29,572 bases of DNA from Clostridiales bacterium (GTDB taxonomy: Bacteria > Bacillota > Clostridia > Oscillospirales > Oscillospiraceae): assembly GCA_004555205.1 (NCBI GenBank), contig SFIY01000020.1:1-29572 (forward strand), in the 5' to 3' direction. The position numbers were made by a program, and so were the translations under genes. The notes beneath the pieces are model-generated. The model saw nothing but the letters and a program-made list of their open reading frames with translations. It was not told where the DNA came from and searched no databases. Below, piece by piece: positions 15,601-21,847 of the stretch. The stretch's first letter is position 1; the number at the start of each line of letters is the position of its first letter.

Positions 15601-15947
15601 TGGAGCACAGCGCGCTGGAGTCGCCGTGTTATCTTCCCATCCATGTGGGAAAAGAGGGGACGATCAGCGGCGGCATTGCCACCGCTGCACAGCTGGGCAA
15701 ACTGGGACGCTATGTGGAAAAGCTGCTGCATGAGATTGCACGCGAGCTGTCACAGGGCAACATTGACGCCGATCCCTGCAGCCACGGCCCCCAGGACAAC
15801 GCCTGTACCTATTGCGAATTTGCCTCGGCCTGCTGCTTTGAGGACGGACGGGGAAGCGACAGAATGCGCCCTATCGGAAAAGTGGAGCCGGACGCTTTCT
15901 GGCAGTTCGTGGAGAAAAAAGCAGGAGAGGAGGAAGCCCATGGCTGA
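12633..15947 (+). CDS. addB: ATP-dependent helicase/nuclease subunit B (AddB)
   Basis: The 1104-residue subunit of the AddAB complex resects double-strand breaks and recognises Chi. Walker A GRAGSGKS is at residues 7-14. The C-terminal RecB-like nuclease has VVDYKTGRKKFD near residue 898. The iron-sulfur staple has Cys742 (KKCHFGY) with Cys1058, Cys1061 and Cys1067 in C-X2-C-X5-C spacing. The length is normal for AddB. AAGAGGAGAG precedes the ATG, and addA starts 8 bases before the end of this gene. Confidence 0.95.
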   Translation: MLKIWIGRAGSGKSQKVLESIQTQRTRRGQVLLVPEHTSHEAEVDLCRALGETASRDAEVLSFRALANRVLSQTGGLADFTLDNGGKLLTMRLALQEVHSQLKVFGKPSQRPAFLRQLTDLADEFYAYEIAPEKLYEQVADMEGAMGDKLRSIALLYAAYDAKLHNETMDARSRMQKLRDHMEDSAYLCGKDVYFDGFSYFNKQEESILSVILHQAHDVTVTLLGDKGDSQLFLNALRQKERLLRMAKENGVPCQVEYSSNAADTALEHLEAHFFGTDAVWEGETEQIRIYEAGTAYTEVEAVAAHILRLVRSGRYRFRDIAVSARNMAEYGPVLENVFRRSGIPAYISRRSDILQKPVLTCLLSAVDAVTGGFEYEDMFRYLKTGMAGITRDACDLLENYVICWDIRGNMWLRDGDWTAHPDGYGQDWTEEQRARLEEINRIRVQIRTTLLPLHDGMKSLPTAKEKAEVLYTFAEKSGVPRTLQEQAEALLADGQVQLAEEYQQLWTIFCDVLDQFVEILGDTELSGEEFAKLLRLVLTQYSVGTIPATLDQVKVSEITRNDRHRVKCLFLLGANDHVLPSVNTGSGILDEEDRVALQQHEILLSDATFDPLDHELQNIYACLAQPTELLFVSYPVTDLNGAQLRPSFVVERIEKLFPAVVRQHEDLSYRGEMVETALEMAGVDAGLWRYFSTLKPYRSTLLAMERAKQIQRGRLSPEAVRSLYGSSIRMSASRMDQVKKCHFGYFMQYGLRARERRSAGFEAPEIGTFIHYLLENVTRDVMERGGYGQIEKTELHRLVNHYVSLYAETQIDRYHEKSARFRYLFSRLRHTAVAIIENIADELAQSDFTPIAFELDFSAKGDLPAVTIHEGDTTLSVGGKVDRVDGWVHDGKLYLRVVDYKTGRKKFDLSDLQYGLGIQMLLYLFTLENEGEAYFGMPVVPAGVLYLPARNEILRQERHISPEKLRQAMEKELRRSGLVLSRPEVLQAMEHSALESPCYLPIHVGKEGTISGGIATAAQLGKLGRYVEKLLHEIARELSQGNIDADPCSHGPQDNACTYCEFASACCFEDGRGSDRMRPIGKVEPDAFWQFVEKKAGEEEAHG

Positions 15948-18900
15948 GATAAAATTGACGCCGCAGCAGGCGGCAGCGGTACATGACCGGGGCGGCAGTC
16001 TGCTGGTTTCGGCGGCGGCAGGCGCGGGCAAGACCAAGGTGCTGGTAGAGCGTCTGTTTGCCTACATGCAGGAAGAACACTGCCATGTGGATGACTTCCT
16101 CATTATCACCTATACCAAGGCCGCCGCGGCGGAGCTGCGGGGCAAGATCGCGCAGGAGCTGAGCCGCCGCGTGGCGGAGGAGCCTGATAACCGCCATTTG
16201 CGCCGCCAGATGTTCAGGGTCTATCAGGCCGACATCAAGACAGTGGACGCCTTTTGCGCGGGGATTCTGCGCGAGAATGTACATCTTTTGCCCGGTGTGG
16301 ATTCCCATGCTCTAACGCCGGACTTTCGCGTATTGGACGAGCAGGAGGCGCTGCTGCTGCGCCGGCGCGTGTTGGACCGTGTATTGGAGAGCTTCTATCA
16401 ATGGGCGGAGCAGGAGGACGACGGCCAGGCGCTGCTGCTGGCAGAAACGCTGGGCGCCGGACGGGATGACCGCAAACTGCAGGCATTGGTACTGGAAGTG
16501 CACGATAAAATTCAAAGCCATCCCTATCCGCTGCGGTGGCTGGCGCAGGTGCGCAGCGATTGGGAACATTTGCCGGAAGATCTGGCGCAGTCGGCCTATG
16601 GCCGCGTGATGATGGAGGACACCCTGCGCAAAGCGGACTTTTGGGCCGGACAGTTGGAAAAAGCGGCCGAAAATATGGCATCGTGCCAAGTGCTGTATCA
16701 GGCCTATGCCGACCGTTTTTTGGAGGTGGCATCGCAGCTGCGGCAGTATGAAACCGCATCGCAGCAGGGCTGGGAGGCGATGAGGGCGGTTCAGCCTGTA
16801 TTCCGCCGTATGGGTGCTGTGCGCGGGGAGGAATATGCATCGGACAAAGAGCGCATCAGGGCGTTTCTGGACCAGTGCAAGAAGGATTTGAAGGAGATGG
16901 CGGCGGTATATGAGGTGTCATCGGAAGAATATCTGCAGGATCTGCGCATGATGGCACCGGCTATGCTGGCGCTGATTCGGCTGACACAATCGTTTGCCGA
17001 GGCCTATCAAAAGGAAAAGGTGCGCCGTAATGTGATCGATTTCTCCGACCAGGAGCACTACGCCATTACGATTCTGACAGAGGAAAACGGCGTGCCCACC
17101 GACCTTGCCCGACAGATCGCCGGACGCTACCGGGAAATCATGGTGGATGAGTATCAGGACACCAACGAAGTGCAGAACTGTATCTTCCGTGCCATTTCCC
17201 GAGAGGAGAAGAACCTGTTTGCGGTGGGCGATGTAAAGCAGAGCATTTACCGGTTCCGTCTGGCTGACCCGACCATCTTTTTGGAGAAGTATCTGCACTA
17301 CCGCGATGCCGAAGAGGCGAAAGAGGGAGAAGCGCGCAAGGTGCTGCTGTCGCAGAACTTCCGCTCGCGCAAGGAAGTGCTCGACGCGGCCAACTTCGTG
17401 TTTGCCAACATCATGTCCCGGCAGATGGGCGAGATGGACTACGGTGAGGAGGAAAAGCTGCATTTCGGCGCGGCGTACTATCTGCCGCGCACGGACACGC
17501 AGACCGAGTTCCATCTGATCAATGTGGAAAACACCGATGAGGAGGTGTTCGACCGCACGGAGGTGGAGGCGCGGTTCGTTGCACGGCGTATCCGCGCGCT
17601 GCTGGAGGAAAAGTACCCCGTACAAGGGGCGGACGGTACCATGCGGCCTGTCTGCCCGGAGGATATTGTGATTTTGATGCGCTCACCCCGCGCAAGATTG
17701 AAATCCTTTACACATGCGCTGGCACAAGAGAATATACCCTGCTGCAGTGATGAAAACGAGGCATTTTTCACCACCATGGAAATTGCCGTCATGTTCTCAT
17801 TTTTGCAAATCATTGATAACCCGCGGCAGGATGTGCCGCTGATCTCCGTGCTGCGCTCGCCCTTGTTCGGCTTTACGCCCGATGATTTGGCGCGTATTCG
17901 CTCACTGAGGCGGGAGGGTGATTTTTACGATGCCCTGCAGCTGGACGGGGAGGAAAAGACGGCGGATTTTCTGACGGTGCTCCGTTCCCTGCGTGAGAGC
18001 AGCCGCGACTTGACGGTGGACCGACTGATCTGGCAGGTATATCACACCTGCCATGTGATCGCCGTTTTCGGTGCAATGGACGGCGGCGAGGCACGAAAGA
18101 ACAACCTGCTGGCGCTGGCCGGCTATGCCGAGCATCAGGCGGCTGCAGGCAAGGTGAGCCTGTTCGATTTTGTCAAGCATCTGCATGACCTGCTGGAACG
18201 GGAAAAGCCGCCGGTTCTTTGCACCAATCAGGCCTCCGGCGGCGTGCGGATCATGAGTATCCACAAATCCAAGGGTCTGGAATTTCCCGTGGTGATACTG
18301 GCCGATCTTCATAAGAAATTCAATGAAGAGGATTTCAAACACTCCGTATTGGTACATCCGCAATTGGGACTGGGCACAGAATGTGTGGATCTGCAGCGCC
18401 GGATTCGCTATGATACCGTGTCCAAAAAGGCGCTGGCCATGAAGCTGCGGCGGGAGAGTAAGGCAGAGGAGATGCGCATCCTCTATGTGGCCATGACACG
18501 CGCCAAGGAAAAGCTGATTATGGTGGACTGCATGAAGCATGCCTGCAAGCATGTCCGCGATTTGATCAGCGTGACAGACTGCCCTGTGCCGCCGGAAGCG
18601 GTGAGCAATGCCAGTTCCTTAGGCGACTGGCTCTTGCTGCCCCTTTTGTGTACGGCGGAGGCGGCGCCCATTCGGCAGTGGGCAGGTATGGATACGGCGG
18701 AAACAACCCCGACGGAGGGTGGCTGGCAGGTGAAGCTGTGGGAAAACCCTGTGGCGGTGACGCTGCGGCAAGAGGAGAAACGCGAAGACGAGGCAGCGGC
18801 ATCTGCCTTTGACCCCTCGGCGCTGGAGGCGGTATACCCCTACGAAAGCGCCACGGTAATACCCTCCAAAGTGACGGCCACGCAGCTCAAGGGCAGAGTG

Positions 18901-19497
18901 CTGGACGAGGAGATTGCAGAGGGCGCTCCGGCCATGCGGCGGAGAATGGCCTTTGACAGACCGCGGTTTTTGCGGCAGGAGCAGGGCTTATCCGCCGCTG
19001 AAAAGGGCACGGCCATGCACCTTGCCATGCAATATCTGGATCTCAAGTCTCCGCTCAGCGCGAAAGAACAGGTGGCCCATATGTGTGACCGGCGTCTTTT
19101 GACGCCGCAGCAGGCCCACAGTGTGGAGGACGGGAAGCTGGATACGTTTCTGCGCTCGCCGTTGGCCGAGCGGATCCGGCAGGCGGAGACCGTGTACCGG
19201 GAGTACCGCCTTGCCCTGCTGCTGCCGGCAACGCTGTACACGCCGGACGGTGACGGCGAGGAGATGATGCTGCAGGGCGTGGTGGACTGTGCGTTTGATA
19301 CCCCCGAGGGACTGGTCATCGTCGATTTTAAGACGGACCGTATCCGGCCGGGTGAGGAACGGCAGCGCGCGGAACATTACCGGCCGCAGCTGGATGCCTA
19401 CAGTCAGGCGCTCAGCCGTGTGCTGCAGCGGCCTGTGGCGGAGCGGAAGCTGTACTTTTTTGCTACAGGGGCCGAAATTTCTTTGCCAAATGGCTAA
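15940..19497 (+). CDS. addA: ATP-dependent helicase/nuclease subunit A (AddA)
   Basis: The 1185-residue UvrD-family helicase has a C-terminal nuclease. Walker A is SAAAGAGKTK (residues 24-33), motif II VDEYQDTNEVQ (about 402), motif III GDVKQSIYRFR, motif V IMSIHKSKGLEFPVV and motif VI LYVAMTRAKEK. The nuclease motif VDFKTDR is near residue 1128. ATG 15940 follows GGAGAGGAGGAAG and overlaps the addB stop by 8 bases, which implies coupled translation. With AddB it feeds RecA-dependent repair. Confidence 0.95.
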   Translation: MAEIKLTPQQAAAVHDRGGSLLVSAAAGAGKTKVLVERLFAYMQEEHCHVDDFLIITYTKAAAAELRGKIAQELSRRVAEEPDNRHLRRQMFRVYQADIKTVDAFCAGILRENVHLLPGVDSHALTPDFRVLDEQEALLLRRRVLDRVLESFYQWAEQEDDGQALLLAETLGAGRDDRKLQALVLEVHDKIQSHPYPLRWLAQVRSDWEHLPEDLAQSAYGRVMMEDTLRKADFWAGQLEKAAENMASCQVLYQAYADRFLEVASQLRQYETASQQGWEAMRAVQPVFRRMGAVRGEEYASDKERIRAFLDQCKKDLKEMAAVYEVSSEEYLQDLRMMAPAMLALIRLTQSFAEAYQKEKVRRNVIDFSDQEHYAITILTEENGVPTDLARQIAGRYREIMVDEYQDTNEVQNCIFRAISREEKNLFAVGDVKQSIYRFRLADPTIFLEKYLHYRDAEEAKEGEARKVLLSQNFRSRKEVLDAANFVFANIMSRQMGEMDYGEEEKLHFGAAYYLPRTDTQTEFHLINVENTDEEVFDRTEVEARFVARRIRALLEEKYPVQGADGTMRPVCPEDIVILMRSPRARLKSFTHALAQENIPCCSDENEAFFTTMEIAVMFSFLQIIDNPRQDVPLISVLRSPLFGFTPDDLARIRSLRREGDFYDALQLDGEEKTADFLTVLRSLRESSRDLTVDRLIWQVYHTCHVIAVFGAMDGGEARKNNLLALAGYAEHQAAAGKVSLFDFVKHLHDLLEREKPPVLCTNQASGGVRIMSIHKSKGLEFPVVILADLHKKFNEEDFKHSVLVHPQLGLGTECVDLQRRIRYDTVSKKALAMKLRRESKAEEMRILYVAMTRAKEKLIMVDCMKHACKHVRDLISVTDCPVPPEAVSNASSLGDWLLLPLLCTAEAAPIRQWAGMDTAETTPTEGGWQVKLWENPVAVTLRQEEKREDEAAASAFDPSALEAVYPYESATVIPSKVTATQLKGRVLDEEIAEGAPAMRRRMAFDRPRFLRQEQGLSAAEKGTAMHLAMQYLDLKSPLSAKEQVAHMCDRRLLTPQQAHSVEDGKLDTFLRSPLAERIRQAETVYREYRLALLLPATLYTPDGDGEEMMLQGVVDCAFDTPEGLVIVDFKTDRIRPGEERQRAEHYRPQLDAYSQALSRVLQRPVAERKLYFFATGAEISLPNG

Positions 19498-19504
19498 AAA
19501 ATGC

Positions 19505-19533
19505 TTGCATTTTACGACAACATGTGGTATCAT
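19505..19533 (+). promoter_or_regulatory. Sigma-A promoter of rpmE
   Basis: TTGCAT (19505-19510) and TATCAT (19528-19533) are 17 bases apart. The -35 lies in a small AAAATGC/GCATTTT palindrome (19498-19513) right after the addA stop, which could weakly end addA transcription. The rpmE leader is about 55 bases. Confidence 0.7.
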
Positions 19534-19596
19534 CACAGTTGCGTTTGTGGGTTTTCCGCAGATGACGAATGAACCAGAAAGAGGTGAACGAGAGCA

Positions 19597-19800
19597 ATGA
19601 AGGAAGGAATCCATCCCAATTATCAGCAGACTACTATTAAATGCGCCTGCGGTAATGTGATTGAGACAGGTTCTACGAAGAAGGATATTCGCGTGGAAGT
19701 CTGCTCTAAGTGTCACCCCTTCTTTACCGGCAAGCAGAAGCTGGTGGATACCGGCGGACGTGTGGCTAAGTTCAACAAGCGCTTCGGTCTGGACAAGTAA
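19597..19800 (+). CDS. rpmE: Ribosomal protein L31, zinc-binding form
   Basis: The 67-residue protein starts MKEGIHPNYQ and has Cys16, Cys18, Cys36 and Cys39 (CACG and CSKC), which mark the zinc-holding type of L31 rather than the cysteine-free paralogue. It is a 50S subunit protein. AGAGGTGA lies upstream. It is a single-gene unit between a promoter and a strong terminator. Confidence 0.96.
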   Translation: MKEGIHPNYQQTTIKCACGNVIETGSTKKDIRVEVCSKCHPFFTGKQKLVDTGGRVAKFNKRFGLDK

Positions 19801-19810
19801 TGACACATTT

Positions 19811-19846
19811 AATAAAACCCGTATCACCGGATACGGGTTTTATTTT
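19811..19846 (+). terminator. Terminator after rpmE
   Basis: A perfect 15-bp stem (19811-19825 with 19830-19844) with an ACCG loop and a T-rich end. Its last base overlaps the -35 of the hflX promoter. Confidence 0.9.
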
Positions 19847-19872
19847 ACTTTTGGGGCAAGGTATATTATAAT
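19844..19872 (+). promoter_or_regulatory. Probable promoter of the hflX operon
   Basis: TTTACT (19844-19849) and TATAAT (19867-19872) are 17 bases apart, 32 bases before the hflX ATG. Confidence 0.65.
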
Positions 19873-19904
19873 GAGGGCAAATCATGATTTAAGCGGAGTA
19901 TTTT

Positions 19905-21206
19905 ATGGAACTGAAAGTACAGGAAGAAAAGAAAAGAGATTACGCGGTGTTGGTGGGCTTGCGCAGCGGCGTTTTGCGCGAGGACAATGCCGATGAGGAG
20001 AGCATGGAGGAGCTGGCGGCGCTGGTGGACACGGCCGGCGGCTCGGTGGTGGGCATGATCCTGCAAAGCCGTGAGAAACCCGATCCCCACAGCTTTATCG
20101 GCGAGGGGAAGGTGGAGGAAGTCAGGCGCATGGTGCAGGAGGAACATGCCACCATGGTGATCTTCGATAATGACCTGAGCCCCTCCCAGATCCGTGTGCT
20201 GACCGAGATGACCGGTGTGCAGGTCATCGACCGCAGCGGGTTGATCCTCGATATTTTTGCCCAGCGGGCCAAGACAAAAGAGGGCTGTTTGCAGGTGGAG
20301 TTGGCCCAGTATCAATACCTGCTGCCGCGCCTGATCGGTATGTGGACGCATTTGGAGCGTCAGGCGGGCACCAGCGGCAAGGGGCCTATCGGCTCCAAGG
20401 GTCCCGGCGAAACCCAGCTGGAAACCGACCGCCGTCATATCCACCGCAAGATCGACAAGCTGAAGGAAGAGCTGGAGGAAGTGCGCCGTGTGCGCAGTAC
20501 CCAGCGGCAGCGCCGGATAAAAAATGAGATCCCCGTGGTGGCGATCGTCGGTTACACCAATGCGGGCAAGTCTACGCTGCTTAATGCCATTACCGGCGCG
20601 GGGATTCCGGCCAATAACCGACTGTTCGATACGCTGGATACCACCACGCGCCTGCTGACCGTCAGCGATACGCTGGATGTGGTCATCTCCGATACGGTGG
20701 GATTTATCCGCAAGCTGCCCCACCAGTTGGTGGAGGCATTTAAAGCGACGCTGGAGGAGTTGGAGTACGCCGATCTCCTGCTGCATGTGATCGATGCGTC
20801 CCATCCCCGGTGGCGGCAGCAGGCTCAAATCGTGGAAAACCTGATCGCAGAGCTGAAGGCCGACCACATCCCATGTATTCGCGTTTACAACAAGTCGGAT
20901 GTGGCGTTTACCGGCGAATGGCCCAAGGAAGACGACGCGGTGGCGATCTCGGCCAAAACAGGCGAGGGTATTGATGAGCTGATGGACGCCATCGACAGAA
21001 AACTGGACAAGGGCACGCGGCGCGTGATGATCCATCTGCCCTACGATAAGGCCGGCTTGCTGGACAGCCTGTACCGGGAGGCAAAGGTGGAAAGCGTGGA
21101 ATACGCAGCGACCATTGATGTGGCGGCAATTTGTACACCGAAGATTATGGGACAGATCAAGGACTATATCGAAGGTTGGGTGGAAACCAAGGAGGACTGG
21201 GAATGA
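19905..21206 (+). CDS. hflX: Ribosome-splitting GTPase HflX
   Basis: The 433-residue protein has the HflX N-terminal domain (GKVEEVRRMV and VIFDNDLSPSQIRVL segments), the linker GPGETQLETDRR, a coiled-coil-like stretch, and a GTPase domain with G1 GYTNAGKST (about residues 215-223), switch II DTVGFIRKLP and G4 NKSD (about 328). HflX binds the 50S subunit and splits stalled or hibernating ribosomes; in several Firmicutes it gives resistance to ribosome-targeting antibiotics. It is the first gene of a three-gene operon with ATGA overlaps. Confidence 0.95.
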   Translation: MELKVQEEKKRDYAVLVGLRSGVLREDNADEESMEELAALVDTAGGSVVGMILQSREKPDPHSFIGEGKVEEVRRMVQEEHATMVIFDNDLSPSQIRVLTEMTGVQVIDRSGLILDIFAQRAKTKEGCLQVELAQYQYLLPRLIGMWTHLERQAGTSGKGPIGSKGPGETQLETDRRHIHRKIDKLKEELEEVRRVRSTQRQRRIKNEIPVVAIVGYTNAGKSTLLNAITGAGIPANNRLFDTLDTTTRLLTVSDTLDVVISDTVGFIRKLPHQLVEAFKATLEELEYADLLLHVIDASHPRWRQQAQIVENLIAELKADHIPCIRVYNKSDVAFTGEWPKEDDAVAISAKTGEGIDELMDAIDRKLDKGTRRVMIHLPYDKAGLLDSLYREAKVESVEYAATIDVAAICTPKIMGQIKDYIEGWVETKEDWE

Positions 21207-21847
21207 AGCAGTTCCGTGTGCCTTACGAACCGGCCGAAAGTGAGTTTGCGGAAAAGCGTTCCCGCTTCATCGGGCATATCTGGCCGGTGGAAACGGAAGA
21301 GGAGGCGCAGGCGCACATCAAGGCGATGAAATCGCAGTACTACGATGCGCGGCACAACTGCTGGTGCTATCTGATCGGCGACAACATCGTGCGCTACAGC
21401 GACGACGGTGAGCCCCAGGGAACGGCAGGGCAGCCTATGCTGAAGGTGTTTCAGCGGGAGAATGTGACCAATGTATGCTGCGTGGTGACGCGCTATTTCG
21501 GCGGTATTCTGCTGGGCGCAGGGGGCTTGACCCGTGCTTACAGCAGGAGTGCCAAGGAGACCCTGTCGGCGGCAGGTGCGGCGACCATGGGCCTTTGGCG
21601 GCAGGTGCGTTTGCACTGCCCCTATCCGCTTTTGGAGCGGGTGAAGCTGGAAATCGGTACATGGGGCGGATTGATCGACAATACGGAATACGGCGCGGAG
21701 GTGACAGTGACGGCATCTATGCCGGAAGACGGCGCCGAGCGATTGCAGGACAGGCTGACAGAGCTGTCCGCAGGCGGAATCATACTGCAGGTGTTAGGGG
21801 AGAACTACCGTCCCGGCCTGCGCGAGGAAGTAGACGGAGCGAGATGA
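21203..21847 (+). CDS. YigZ/IMPACT-family protein
   Basis: The 214-residue protein has the UPF0029 N-terminal domain with RFIGHIWPVETEEEAQAHI, the conserved YSDDGEPQGTAGQPML near residue 63 and VVTRYFGGILLGAGGLTRAY, then a C-terminal DUF1949-like domain. The molecular role in bacteria is not firmly established; eukaryotic IMPACT/YIH1 relatives bind GCN1, a factor that senses collided ribosomes. AAGGAGG precedes the ATG, which overlaps the hflX stop (ATGA), and its own stop overlaps the start of the fusion gene in the same way. Context suggests a job at the ribosome. Confidence 0.88.
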   Translation: MKQFRVPYEPAESEFAEKRSRFIGHIWPVETEEEAQAHIKAMKSQYYDARHNCWCYLIGDNIVRYSDDGEPQGTAGQPMLKVFQRENVTNVCCVVTRYFGGILLGAGGLTRAYSRSAKETLSAAGAATMGLWRQVRLHCPYPLLERVKLEIGTWGGLIDNTEYGAEVTVTASMPEDGAERLQDRLTELSAGGIILQVLGENYRPGLREEVDGAR